NCBI GenBank assembly: GCA_033807775.1
Contig: CM066326.1
Span: forward strand, 93,846,873-93,910,872
Reading direction: 5' to 3'
DNA: 64,000 nucleotides
Source of the DNA: Saussurea involucrata
Taxonomy: Eukaryota > Streptophyta > Magnoliopsida > Asterales > Asteraceae
The position numbers and the translations under genes are program-made. The notes under the pieces were generated by a model. That model did not search any database, had not been told where the DNA came from, and saw only the letters and a program-made list of their open reading frames with translations. Below, one piece after another: positions 10,880 to 22,133 of the stretch (position 1 is its first letter; every line of letters begins with the position of its first letter).

Positions 10880-11699
10880 ATACTACATATATAAGCATTT
10901 AAGCAAAATGTCTTAAAGACAACTTTTTATGCACTGTGTACAACAAATTAAAGCACAAAATTTGAAAAACTCTTAATTGCAAGTCTTTATGCATAATGTA
11001 CAACTCCAGGCCATTTTTGTTTACACACACACACACAAAGTCTGACCACACCCACCCACAGTACTTCGGTACTTCCTCTTCTACACGATACCCATAGTAC
11101 ACTACACCCATACTATCTTCACCTCTACACCATACAACCATGAACCCATACCTCCAAACCTTCTACCTCTCCACACTATCACACACACACACACTACTAT
11201 ACCGAATACCTATTTCAGCCATACACCCATACCGATTCCATGATTTTGCCTCTCCACACACACAAACCCCCTCACCACTGCAACCATACCGATGAAACCA
11301 TACCGATTGTACTAAATCCATCCATACCTTCAGTACTTCTTGCATATAAATCAAATGGATTCAGAGAAATTTCAAAAATTCGCAAGAAGCTTCAACAAAT
11401 CACTTCTCCTTCTCTTCGGTTTGATTTTAGGTAAAAAACCTAACTCTGCTTTTGATTTTGTTGTAACGATTTTGATTGTGATTTTGGTTTATAGTCCTAC
11501 TTGAATTCTCTCTTGTTGGAATCACATATACACATGCCCGAACTTTATTTTCTTTATTACTAAAATTACTAGAGATTTGGGCATTTGGCTTGTTCTGATA
11601 CAATTTTATTCATATTTGAGGAGTTATTGTCGTGTTCTTGTGTTGTTTGATATTTCTTTGGGGTGATAGATTTTTGCTGATATAATAACACAGAAGCAA

Positions 11700-12310
11700 A
11701 TCAGTAACAAATCTGTCTCACGAATCAAGTGGTTATTCAGCCAATTCATTTTCAATTCGGGTAGAAGACCCCTTTGTAATGATGGAGAGAGCATATGGGT
11801 GCTCTAAACCAAATAACGGAGCTTCAGATTATCTGGATTCCCTTTTTCGCTCAAGCACCAGACCAACTCAGAGCTCTACAACTCAGGTCAAACATTAATA
11901 AAATCAACTGTTTACTATTAATATTGATTTTCTTGTTTAGAGGAGGACTGATATTAATATTATGGATGTTTGTGTTTCAGGATTCTGTTTACAATGCTCT
12001 TTTCAAAAACAATGGTGGCCCTAAAGCGGAGTAGAAGGCTTCTTCTGAGAGCTCATATGGCACAAAGAAGACATCCGTGAATGCAAATGGTGGTGATGAC
12101 TTTTCATATCTTTTTGGAATGGGAGGTAATAGAACTTCTTGACAGGTTGTGAACTCCATTAATATCAGTGCACTTTAGTAACATGATGCTTGTTTTTGTT
12201 TGTTATATTCAAAGATGCCCCTTCGGCAGGAGAATTTCGGGAAATGAAAGGGGAAAGTGAGGAAAGACGAAGAGTCAGATTAAACCATCACACGACAACC
12301 TGGGAGCGCA
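11700..12310 (+). pseudogene. auxilin-like (J-domain protein) gene fragment
   Basis: Three exon-like stretches are separated by GT..AG introns; one intron runs about 11887-11980 and ends tgtttcag. The pieces read YGCSKPNNGASDYLDSLFRS, then DSVYNALFKNNGGPKAE followed by an in-frame TAG and GGDDFSYLFGMGG, then GESEERRRVRL. This order resembles plant auxilin-like proteins, cytosolic factors that recruit Hsc70 to uncoat clathrin; the (E)SEERR(K/R)AR region precedes their J domain. The J domain itself is absent and stops break the frame, so it is a captured, dead copy. The family call rests on short motifs. Confidence 0.55.
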
Positions 12311-12526
12311 TGGTATTTTTCTAAGTCCACCCACAATTGGTTGTTCTTGCCTGATTGGTAGCTATTTCTATGCTCTTGTTTTCCTCTAGAATTTCTCTTT
12401 TATGCTCATTACTTTATAAGATTTATCGGTGAAGGATATCATTTGAAGAAACTCATCAGCTTTACGCATGTAGTTATATATATGGAAACATATCTACAAA
12501 TATTTACATATGTAGTTATAAAGATT

Positions 12527-12650
12527 AAGGGTTGGGTTCCGGTGAGAAGTTGAGGTTAACATGAGAAGTTGTTATTACTATCGGATGAGAAATGAACGTA
12601 CATTAGGATGAGATGCACCAACATGCACCGGATCAATCCCCTTCAAACCA
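12527..12650. repeat. dispersed repeat family, copy 2
   Basis: It shares 'ggttgggttc(c/t)ggtgagaagt' and 'gagaaatgaacgtacatta' with copy 1 at 8588-8875. It lies inside Helitron 2. Confidence 0.6.
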
Positions 12651-13620
12651 TGGTGTTGTAGCTTTCTTACAATATTTTCCGTTTCAATGCAGCAATGTGT
12701 TCATATATATTGCATTTCCGTCGCCATGTGCTTGTTGTCATACGGTTTCGTGTTGCTGATTGAATTTGACATTACAATATGAGTTTGTTTCAACTTGGTT
12801 CGTTAAGTATGGTGCCCACTAATATGAGGTTTTAATAGGTACTTTTCCAATGCAGGTCATATGACCTCTAGATTGGAATCAAACTGCAGGAATTGTGTAA
12901 CGAAATGCGCTATTGCCAAAAAAATAAAAAAATAAACAATTCCTCCACTAGAAAGGTCTTCTATGGGACAAGAAGAAGGGATGAAAAGGTACTGCAATTT
13001 TTACATACATGGACATTAAATACACACAAGATGGAACTTTGACCTTGGAGGAAAGACCTTCCAGTAGTACATGGTGGCCTACAGACTTGGCTCTGTTTCA
13101 TTGGACTCAATGGAAGAAAATCCAACTCATGAAAGATCTATGGCCAGCAATGCTTATGACATGATTCCATATCATCCTCATAAAGTGTCACATATCCTGT
13201 GGAGCACTAAAATGCTTGTTGAACCTATTCGTAATTGCTTATACTCCTTCATTCCTGTGAGTACTTGCACTTTCTTTGCTAATTCTAAAAATGCATGTAA
13301 TGTTATTTTTTATTTATACAGGTTAATCTTATCCATGGTTACACTTGCTTAGACTTATGAGGGAGTTCATTTGTAGTTATAAGTTACATGTGATCGTTCA
13401 ATTTGGAGAAAGTCCGTCATATGAGAAATAGCTCAACGTGTTTTGATTTCTACTAATTTCTACTTTAGTTCTCTATTGATTTTGATTTCTGCACTGAACC
13501 TTTTGTATATTTTATCAAAGTTGTTGAACTCAGCTACAATGCTCGAAGGTTTTTCGTTTTTCATTTGCAATAAAAATTTCACATATTGCTCACCCGGTGC
13601 ATTGCACGGGCACACTGCTA

Positions 13621-13621
<1 letters not shown>

Positions 13622-13683
<62 letters not shown>
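13622..13683. repeat. compound (TA)n(GA)n microsatellite, right of Helitron 2
   Basis: About 20 TA units followed by about 11 GA units. It is the continuation of the array at 10841-10876. Confidence 0.95.
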
Positions 13684-13786
13684 AATATTCAGAGAAATCT
13701 ACACAAAAAAAAACTAATTACTAGGTTGTTCCTTAGTTTTTCATTTTTTCCATACAATTTCAAGTTACTTGTAATCTTGTATGCAC

Positions 13787-13788
13787 GT

Positions 13789-13883
<95 letters not shown>

Positions 13884-13885
13884 CT
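13787..13885. repeat. long (CA)n(GA)n microsatellite
   Basis: About 36 CA units and then about 11 GA units. The ORFs predicted across it on both strands are artefacts. Confidence 0.97.
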
Positions 13886-15192
13886 TGGGTTCAGAAAAAA
13901 CCACAAAATATGGAAAACCGAGAAATATTCCAACAACCATTCATTTGTCTGGTATGAACATGTGCATAAAAATAATTGAAAGTAAAGAGGTATAGAGGAT
14001 TTGCAGGATTGAAAGCTGTGATATTATTGAACAATTGCTGAGTTTTTTATACAGAGAATACAACAATTGGAAAGGAGAAATAATTGGCTAAAAATGTGCA
14101 ATATCACAATCAATTAACTAAATATAAAAATACACATTAAATGGAATTTGAATGTGGGTTTGACTTTCCTTTTGCTTGAGGTATGGATTGATCCGTAATA
14201 GAAAGTATTTCTTGGATTCTATGCACGTGTACATATCGAGTTGCCATAACCTATAAGAGGGGTTTATATCATAGGAAGCCAAAAAACATGAGCCTTTTTA
14301 CAAACTTCTTAAAGGGGGAGAGCGACATAACGACTTTAAGGAGAACGTCGAGATGCCAGCAAAACTGTTATGAATGTGGAAGGGGGCATTTTCTCGTTAC
14401 TGTCCCAATGTTCAGACAGACGAATGCGAGTACTTTAACATATAGATTCTTACTCAATTTGGTAATAAGGTGGGTAAAATAGTGCAAGTGGACGAACATA
14501 CGGCCAGCAAGGGGAAAATTTGAACGCATAAGCGTTGAAATGAATTTGTACAAGCTTTTGGTTCCTAAAGTTCAATTAGATTAGGGAAAAGAACTCAGGG
14601 AATTGAGTATAAGGTGGTACCCCACATGAGACCCTTTTTTGCAGTTATAGGCCTCTATAACCAGCTCTCAATGCCTATATTACTAAAAGCAACAACCAAC
14701 ACAAGGATAATAACACAAGGAGAGTAACACAAGAACAAGAAGACAAAAAACAAAGGGACAAATGAATAGTTATTAGGTGTTCCTTAATTTTCATTTTTTG
14801 CAGTATTCCCCTAAACCCAACTATATATAGAGAGATAATCAGAAAATACGAACCGGTTGATGCATCATAAGGCATAAAGTGCACGTGACAAAAACAAGTC
14901 GACCGGCAAAGTACTTTTGATCACAAGCAATTACACATAATAATAATAAAGTTGGTTGCTACTCGAACGAGACTTTGGATTAAATTGGAGTTTTGAAAAT
15001 ATAAAAAGCAACGTTTGATATTGATTTATGTGAAATGAAACTTATAGCACGGGTTCAAATAAGCATGTAAAGAAGGTTCATTTAAAATCATCAAAACGAA
15101 AAATGACTATTTCTAGAGGAGGAAATAAGAATTAAGAACAAAATAGTCCTTATAAAACATCTCTAGGGTCATCGGGTAATATTTAAGTTCAA
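13886..15192. other. unassigned intergenic stretch
   Basis: No gene, RNA gene or complete element could be supported. A short coding-like piece at 14360-14400 reads CYECGRGHF, reminiscent of a zinc knuckle but one residue short. Nothing else was recognised. Confidence 0.5.
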
Positions 15193-15521
15193 GGCCATCA
15201 GTACCGCCCTCGGGTACAGGATCGGGTAAGGCCGAGGTGTCAATCAGGGTTAGCGGGTAAGAGCGGGTAAGGGGGGTACCGGGGGGTGGGGGGTGGGGGG
15301 GGGGGGGTAGGGAGCGGGTAAGGCCATCGGGTTCATGAACCCGCACATACCCGATGTTTTTGGTTTTATTTTCATAGGGTTGGGTTCAGCGGGTAAGAGT
15401 GGGTTTGGTGGGTAGGCGGTACTCCACTTTAGAGTAAGGAGGGTAGGAAAGAGAAACGTTGATGTGGCGCTGAGATGACAATTGGGTTCAGTGGGTTCAT
15501 TGGGTAGCGGTACTCATGGTC
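15193..15521. mobile_element. short PIF/Harbinger derivative A
   Basis: Termini GGCCATCAGTACCGC and GCGGTACTCATGGTC are inverted and match those of element B at 15841-16936. TTA lies at the right edge, while the left flank is CAA, so the duplication is imperfect or the left end is damaged. The interior is rich in gcgggtaag/acccgc words and includes a poly-G tract at 15281-15308. Confidence 0.65.
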
Positions 15522-15656
15522 TTAGAGGTACGGTTTGACTTTCAAACTCTCACTACGAATGCTATAAATAGCAATAGTAATAATACTACTAATAATTGCT
15601 GCATTTAACTCGGAGATAAATGTTCACAATAGATTAATGACATAGAATTAGACGAA

Positions 15657-15824
15657 GGTTCAAACGAGAACGCTAACTATTTAAGAAAACAGCAAATCAT
15701 GTGCAAATTCATATGTGATTTTACATTAACCGTAAAAACTGGACACGTGGAAAAGTCGTGTAATCATATATGATTTTGTACATAGCGGTTGTTTTCTTAA
15801 ATAGTTAGCGTTCTCGTATGAACT
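15657..15824. mobile_element. foldback element with 34-bp inverted arms
   Basis: The left arm (ggttcaaacgagaacgctaa...) and the right arm (...ttagcgttctcgtatgaact) are near-perfect inverted repeats separated by about 100 bases. It sits between the two Harbinger derivatives. No coding capacity; superfamily not determined. Confidence 0.65.
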
Positions 15825-15840
15825 CATCTCTATAGAATTA

Positions 15841-16936
15841 GACCATGAGTACCACTACCCAATGAACCCACTTGCCACATCAGCGCCACATCAGCTTTTC
15901 TCTTTCCTACCCTCCTTACCCAAAAGTGGAGTACCGCTAACCCACTGAACCCACTGAACTCAATTGCCACCTCATCTTTTTTAATTCTTTTATTTATACA
16001 TTTAATTATTTAGCCAAATAAAAATATTTATATATTTTTAATAAATAAAAATAAGATAAATAATAAAAATAAAAATTCATATCATTCATTAAAAAATTAA
16101 AAATTACAAAATACAAAACACTAAAAAATAAAAATTACAAAATACAAAACACTAAAAATTATGATATTTTCTAATTTTCTCTTTTCTCGCTAAAGTAGCC
16201 CTCAAAATATCTCCCGAAAGATGATCATGCGGGGCTATGAAAAACTCGAAGTCTTGTTCATATCGTTTTTCTCGTTCAAGTTCCAACTTTTGTTGTTCGA
16301 GTTCAAGTTTTTTCATGTTGTGTGAAGATCGATTGTGGTGTGTGCGGTTGTTGGGTTTCGTCGTCGAGATCGATTGCAGGTTGAGGAAGTTGGTAATTGG
16401 CGGGAGTAAAACCTTGTTGAATCAAACCAGGATATGTAAATTGATGAGGAATATACGGGTGTTGCGGAAATTGTTGGAAACCAACGTTCGGGGCCGCTTG
16501 CGGAATATAACCTTGTTGAGAAAACGCTTGGAAGCCAAGCTCCGGGTCTTGTTGCGGTGTATCCGATCGGTTATGACGGGATGTAGGTGTGGTGTTTGGA
16601 TTCATGATGAAATTTGAGAGAAATGGAAGAAGGTATTGAATTTGAGAGAAATTGAAGAAAGTATGTTTTGGTGTGAAAAAATAAGATGGTATAGGTTAAT
16701 ATATATAGTGTGTATAATTTGAATTTTTTTTTGTAAAATAGCCGTTGGTAAACGGTATTGTTTAAAAAAATTAAAAAAAATTTAAATATGCAACGGGTAT
16801 CATCGGGTTGGTGAACCCGCTCCTCGAACCCGCATGCTACCCGATCCCCCCGTACCCCTACCCGATGAACCCTTCCCAAACCCGCTTGCCACCTCGGCCT
16901 TACCCGATCCCGTACCCGAGGGCGGTACGGGTGGCC
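15841..16936 (-). mobile_element. PIF/Harbinger derivative B, TTA target duplication
   Basis: The termini GACCATGAGTACC (left) and GGTACGGGTGGCC (right) are inverted, and TTA flanks both ends (15838-15840 and 16937-16939). The subterminal DNA is full of acccgc/gcgggt words. The minus strand keeps the two ends of the element's Myb-like ORF; the DDE transposase gene is gone. It is therefore an internal-deletion, non-autonomous copy. Confidence 0.82.
16152..16605 (-). pseudogene. PIF/Harbinger Myb/SANT-like ORF, deleted and frameshifted
   Basis: The amino-terminal frame (16303-16605, 100 residues) starts MNPNTTPTSRHNRSD and is rich in Gln, Pro, Asn and Phe, typical of the start of the second ORF of plant Harbinger elements. 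A different frame (16152-16316) gives MKKLELEQQKLELEREKRYE and then APHDHLSGDILRATLARKEK, typical of that protein's coiled carboxy end. The trihelix/Myb domain that should lie between is missing. The two parts overlap in different frames, so no functional DNA-binding partner of the transposase can be made. Confidence 0.72.
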
Positions 16937-16939
16937 TTA

Positions 16940-18199
16940 TACATACATATTTATCACACTTTTTAGTTGAACAAATGACAACTTTACCCTATACTAATTT
17001 ATTTCTTCTCACAACTCTTAAATATATGTGTGTTAACTGAGGATAGAATTGGTAATTTAGTTATATATTTTTGAAAATGTTCACTTATTTTAGGACAACT
17101 AGAAATGAAAATTTGGACCCTTATTTTAGAACGAAAAAAGAATTATTATAATAATAATAACAATAAATAAATAAATAATAAGGCCATCCTATGTAAACAT
17201 TTCATTGCCATTTATGTTCAATTTCTTTTTGATCCTTTTCTTCAATAAAAAAAAAATTATATTCTACACGTATGGAGTGAACTTTCACATTGATGACATA
17301 TATACAAGCAAACATGATAGGAAGTAAAGCACATGTAACACAACCAGATAATACTCATTCCCTTCACCTAATACCAGACCCACCATGTACATGAATTCTC
17401 ATTTCCTATTAAATTAAATTACTCTTAGAAAAAATCATTTGAGGAGAAAATGAATGTTCCAATATATATATATATATATATATATTAACTGGTATGGGAC
17501 TCTAACACACCCCTTCCGATAGAGGCTAAATGGGGAAAGGTATACCTTATGGCAGACCTTGATCGTATTCACATATGCATCTTTAAATAGATTTTTTTTA
17601 GTGGATTCACATTTGAACCTTTCCTTCTTACGTTCTCACGATAATTAGCTGTTTTATTTAAACTGGCCCCTATATATATATATATATATATATATATGCA
17701 TGTGTTCTACTGTATATCTGTTTAAAATATTCAATAGTAACAACTAGATACATATAGTCCTTTCATTATCTTGGTATATCCAGATTTTGTTTGCATCTTT
17801 GCCAAAAAATTGTTCCCCTGACTAAAATTTGTGATACCTGGTACAACCTTAGCACATTCACCAAACCAAACAAACCCAATAAATTTTCGTAGAGGTAGGA
17901 TCAGGGATAGAATGTATACAGACATTTCCTCTACCTCAAAAGATTGTAAGCAAAAAAATTAAAAGAAACAAGAGAGAAAGCTTGAGAAGTGTCTGCAATT
18001 AAGCAACCCGTAAAAAGATAAGAAAGGACAGTAGAGAGTAGAGACACATGTGAGAAAAATAAGTTAAAACAAACAAGGAAACATAAAACGCAAAAATGAC
18101 AACTACCGGTACAAAAAGAAAATTAAAGCCTAGTGTACCGTAAAAATGTTACAGAAGTAGATACAATACTAAACATGATAGGTAGGGAAAAAAAACTAA
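16940..18199. other. AT-rich intergenic DNA with TA repeats
   Basis: Contains (TA)n runs at about 17463-17485 and 17671-17697 and an ORF of 64 residues on the minus strand (17731-17925) that I do not recognise. No gene can be supported. Confidence 0.5.
17492..17545 (-). mobile_element. TRIM fragment, antisense
   Basis: Read on the minus strand, this is a purine-rich stretch, ggaaggggtg, followed by tgttagagtccca, i.e. the polypurine tract and LTR start of the same TRIM class seen at 18460-18763. Confidence 0.5.
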
Positions 18200-18456
18200 G
18201 GGGCTGTTTGGCAGTTGCTGAATGGTTTAGTGCAGAATGATTAAGAGGCTTTTTACGATATAGTGGAAAATGAAACATGGTTGTTTGGTAATTGTTTAGA
18301 ATGAAATCAGGGTGCTGAATGGTTAAGGGAGGCCCAGGATGCAAAATCATTCAGAGGGTTTTAGAACCATTAAGAGGCATGCCAAACAGGATTTACCTCT
18401 TAGTGATTCAGAGGTTGCCTCTTAATAGAACCATTAAGAGGTAAACAAACAGCCCC
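18200..18456. mobile_element. Tourist-type MITE (PIF/Harbinger), complete
   Basis: Termini GGGGCTGTTTGGC and GTTTGCCTTTTG-class right end (aaacaaacagcccc) are inverted and TAA flanks both sides (18197-18199 and 18457-18459). The interior carries several copies of 'gaatggttaagagg' in both orientations. A truncated second copy lies at 6682-6901. Confidence 0.88.
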
Positions 18457-18459
18457 TAA

Positions 18460-18763
18460 GACATCTCTCTATCAAACCTTTTTTCCTCAAAAAGAGCTCT
18501 TTTTGAGAGTAATTTGATGAGGTTCCACATATTCTTATATGGTATCAGAGTCAATGTCTACCACTATAGGGACTCGGCCTCTGGGGCAACTTGTACTCGT
18601 CTAGCCCCCTCTAGAGCACTATGTGTTTGTCTAGCCTCAGTTGGAGGGGCGTGTTAGAGTCCTGCATCGGCTAGACTTGGACCAATTCTCCTCTATTTAT
18701 GTCAGAACCTCCTTTCTCTCCTTAAGAGCACTTTTTAGAATAATATGATGAGGTTCCACATAC
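18460..18763 (+). mobile_element. TRIM retroelement, 5' LTR truncated
   Basis: The phrase 'gatgaggttccacata' ends both an upstream partial LTR (to about 18535) and the downstream LTR (about 18652-18763), which begins TGTTAGAGTCC. Between them lie a primer-binding site matching initiator-Met tRNA (tggtatcagag, 18540-18550) and a purine-rich tract (ttggaggggcg). There is no coding capacity, which defines terminal-repeat retrotransposons in miniature. The adjacent Tourist MITE sits where the missing LTR start should be. Confidence 0.72.
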
Positions 18764-19247
18764 AGGTTAATTTGCCGAAACACCCAAGAGAAAAAACACA
18801 CACGCACAAATCCGATCAACATCGACCAATGAAAATGCTCTGGTTCCTACCCCATTCCCACAAAAGTTCATTCACCACTCTTCTTGAATTTATAAGATAT
18901 GTGACATTTATCATTTATGATTTGTAACCAACAAACTGAACAACTATTTTTTGTGCATTAAAGAGGTGACAGGAAGGCATAACGTCATTTTATAAAGTTA
19001 TACTCCATTTTATTTTCAAACTACTATCAACAGACAATTAATAACTTATTAATCAAGGTGTGGAATTGAAACCTTTTTCATAAGAATGAATTCAAGCATA
19101 AGGGTAGCCCATGAACAGTTATAATTAAGGTGATAATACAAGTGCAGGAAGCATAATTTCACGGCAACCCTTAATTTAAGCACCTTTTAAGAAACTAGAT
19201 GCTGAAACTTGAAACAAACACAAAAGCCCCATCAGAAGCTAATCAAT

Positions 19248-19692
19248 TTGGGCCCAATGTGAATCGGTCCCGGGCCCAAATAGTAATCTCATAACCGGTC
19301 CCGCTCCCGGCACAAATACGAAGGCCCGGTTAAGCTTTATAAGTCCCGGTTATGAGAACCCGTCCCCCTTAATTTTTTTATTTTTAAAAAGAATCTATTT
19401 TTAACTTATAAAAAATGATGTAGAAAAATTTGGTCAATCAATAACTCTTAACAAATACGTTTTTATTATAATTAGGTCAACCGAATACGTTAAAAAAATA
19501 TGTTTTATTATAATTGGATTAATCAAATACACTAACAAATACGTTTTTATTTAAATAAAAAGTTGGGCCGGTCCCATAACCGGTCCTGGGCCAGGCCGGG
19601 CGTTGTTTTTGGATGAAAATCGTAACCGATTAAGAATCGCTGGTCATAACTGGTCCCTACTGGGCCGGGCCTGGTCCATTTGGCCATCTCTA
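19248..19692. mobile_element. hAT remnant rich in ggcccgg/ccggtcc
   Basis: The right edge ttggccatctcta is a good hAT terminus (TAGAGATGGCCAA read inward). Subterminal words ccggtcc/gggccgg occur at both sides of an AT-rich centre, as in the hAT at 56-1783. The matching left terminus and an 8-bp duplication were not found. Confidence 0.5.
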
Positions 19693-21381
19693 GGTCGCGG
19701 TAGCGGCTTGGGTCACGTATGTTGCTGGGCTCTATAGACTTGTGCGTGCCACGGGTTGTGCATTGAGCATTGTTTATAGAATCCTACTGTCCTACAGTCA
19801 CCATTTCTATCTAACAAACAATTCAGTTACATGATTCAAGAGTGGAAAAAGAGAACATGATCATAAGAATCAACCAAGTGCAACAAAATATACATTACCT
19901 GTCCTTCCAACCCGATTTGATGCTATTGAAATTTAGATAAACCCGAAACAAATTCTCTCTCCTATTTGAACTCCGTAAATTGATATGCTCAATTTCAGCA
20001 TCTCCGCTTGCAAGTCGTTCAACATAGAAAATGTTGTCTACACCAAACAAACACAATCAGTAACAAATAGAGCATGGCCAAAATGCAATATTACCCTTGA
20101 CTCCTCATCTTAATTGGCTTGATACGAAACCGGTTAGATTTTCGAATTAACATCAGTTTGTTGGTTTACAATTGATGGCAAAAGTTCATATTGAATTAGA
20201 TATCCGGAAGTGTAAGCTAACAGATGTTCCAAGGAATTAAACTTCATTAGAACATTCTAAAAGAGTAGAAGGTTCATGTTCAGTGTGACAGAATATGGAG
20301 TGAACCACCATGGCTGAGATAGAACTGGATATAATGCAGGATAATGGGATCTGTGAGGATATGTAGAACCCCGTTGGATTACTCTCCAAAAGTGTGTTTA
20401 ACGAGTGAATGGATTTTTCACCATAAACAGAGGAGATATGGTCCAAATCTAGCCGATGTAGGACTCTAGCAAAAGTATGGCCAATTCCTCTGGATGATAC
20501 AATATAAATCCATCAACTGTAATCACTTCTCAATTGCCATCGAAAGAGAATCATCAATGTTCCCAAATAAAATCAATTGTTTGTGGTTATGGTATCTGCA
20601 TTCACATACGAATGGATTTTCATAACTGATTAGCTGATGAACGTGTATTATCTGTAGTTTTATATACTATATAATCTACATCGTTTAGATCAGCATAAAA
20701 TGAACTCCTAAGTTGCACAATTAACTCGTAAATGTAAAAACATTAGATCTTCAGCATTATATTACTGATAAATATGTATACGATCTTCTACCATTTTTAC
20801 AATCATACAAGCACAATCATCGATCAGAGAACTAATCGAGGTATTACACAATAATTCAAATGAATCAGAAAGTAAAACAAAGCCAAATAAGCATAAATAG
20901 CAAGACCTGATATCTCTGATCATCGCCAGAGGTTAAAATCGAAGTGGCCATGGAAATACCCGCCGTACGGACGACGGTGCTAGCACGATCATCCGAGATG
21001 GTAATCCAAATAATTTATTTCCATAAAGCAATTGATTTGCGCTTGACTTGAAAACTTCCTCTCTATAACCAAGAACAAATCAGCATCGCCGTCGATTATC
21101 GCAATCATCTCTACGATCGAAATTTCAATCTGCTCCTGGAAAATCTCTGATTGTTGATATGATTTCTCCATATGTAAGATTACTTGCTCGGAATTCCGAA
21201 ATTTGGCTTTGATTTCGTTCCTTTTTCGATTTGAATTTTGCTGAAACGGTGGGAGGGAAACCATTGGAGAAGGCGGGAGGTTTTATTATGCAGGGAAGAT
21301 GAACTTTGATACCGTAGATTACGATTTCGTAACAAATGGATTTGAAGGGGTGTTTGGGACCGCGTTTGTAAAATCAATCGA
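19693..21381. other. unassigned region with a possible host-like exon
   Basis: The stretch 20940-21290 on the minus strand has balanced base composition and an ORF of 91 residues (20989-21264, with IEISIVEMIAIIDGDADLFL) that looks like a leader or first exon, but I recognise no family and see no continuing exons. The rest, including ORF 20237-20446, shows no supportable feature. Confidence 0.3.
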
Positions 21382-21716
21382 TCAATATATATATTAAAAC
21401 AAAAATCAAGGTTGATGACATGGCTCTCTACAGACTAAAAAAACTCAATTATCTTTTTTTCTCCTTAATCATCATTTTAATCCTTTTCTTTTCTTAATTT
21501 CCCATTTGCATTAATTATTAATTATGTTTTCATTTAACATTAGTGCTTTCATTTTCCCAAGCTCCTCTTCATCTCCCAATATATTAAAGAAGAAAGCACT
21601 CATATTGTACTATATATATATATCTAATATATTAGTGAAGAAGCCAAAGTTAAATGATGTTTGTGGTTTATATATCTTACATGCATTGCACAAAACATTT
21701 GATCATGTTCGTTGTT

Positions 21717-22133
21717 TGGTTGCGACTGAAGTGCCCATGAAGAGGAGCTTGGTCTTTTCTTCACCCCTTAAATCTTCGAGGCTTTTTTACTATTGTTTCA
21801 AATTTTATGGGATTTTTAACTAAGGTTTCTACGGTTTTTATAGCCTTTAACGATCATGTTCGTTGTTTATGGTTTAGTTTTTAATTTTGTCACTACAACA
21901 TTCAATACCCTTAATTCTATTAAAGATAAACTCACTTTGTCTTTTGATTTTGTGTTTGAATTTTCATTTTTTCTGTTGTAGAGGAAAGTGGACGTTGATT
22001 TGGTTGCGACTGAAGTGCCCATGAAGAGGAGCTTGGTCTTTTCTTCACCCCTTAAATCTTGGAGGCTTTTTTACTATTGTTTCAAATTTTGTGGGATTTT
22101 TAACTAGGGTTTCTACGGTTTTTATAGCCTTTA
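21717..22133. repeat. direct repeat of about 133 bp, period 282
   Basis: The passage ttggttgcgactgaagtgcc to tttttatagccttta occurs at 21717-21848 and 21999-22132. It translates in one frame to ATEVPMKRSLVFSSPLKS, which I do not recognise; the second copy follows a plausible acceptor (tctgttgtag). It may be a duplicated captured exon. Confidence 0.75.

Larger units (their letters stand above)
10877..13621 (+). mobile_element. Helitron 2 with captured auxilin-like exons, 2.7 kb
   Basis: It starts TCTATACTACATATATAAGC after A (10876) and ends with hairpin cccggtgcattgcacggg, then CTAG (13618-13621) and T. The flanking DNA on both sides is TA repeat. Start and end match the Helitron 1 family, so the two elements share terminal sequences. 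It has no Rep/helicase. Inside are spliced-looking gene fragments (11700-12310) and another possible coding piece near 13071-13260 that I do not recognise. Confidence 0.85.

Noticed and set aside
13689..13995. ORFs on both strands across 13689-13995
   Set aside because: They translate a CA/GA microsatellite (poly Val-Cys, poly Thr-His).
14360..14430. Zinc-knuckle-like CYECGRGHF piece
   Set aside because: One residue short of the CCHC spacing and no supporting context; too short to assign to a retroelement or splicing-factor gene.
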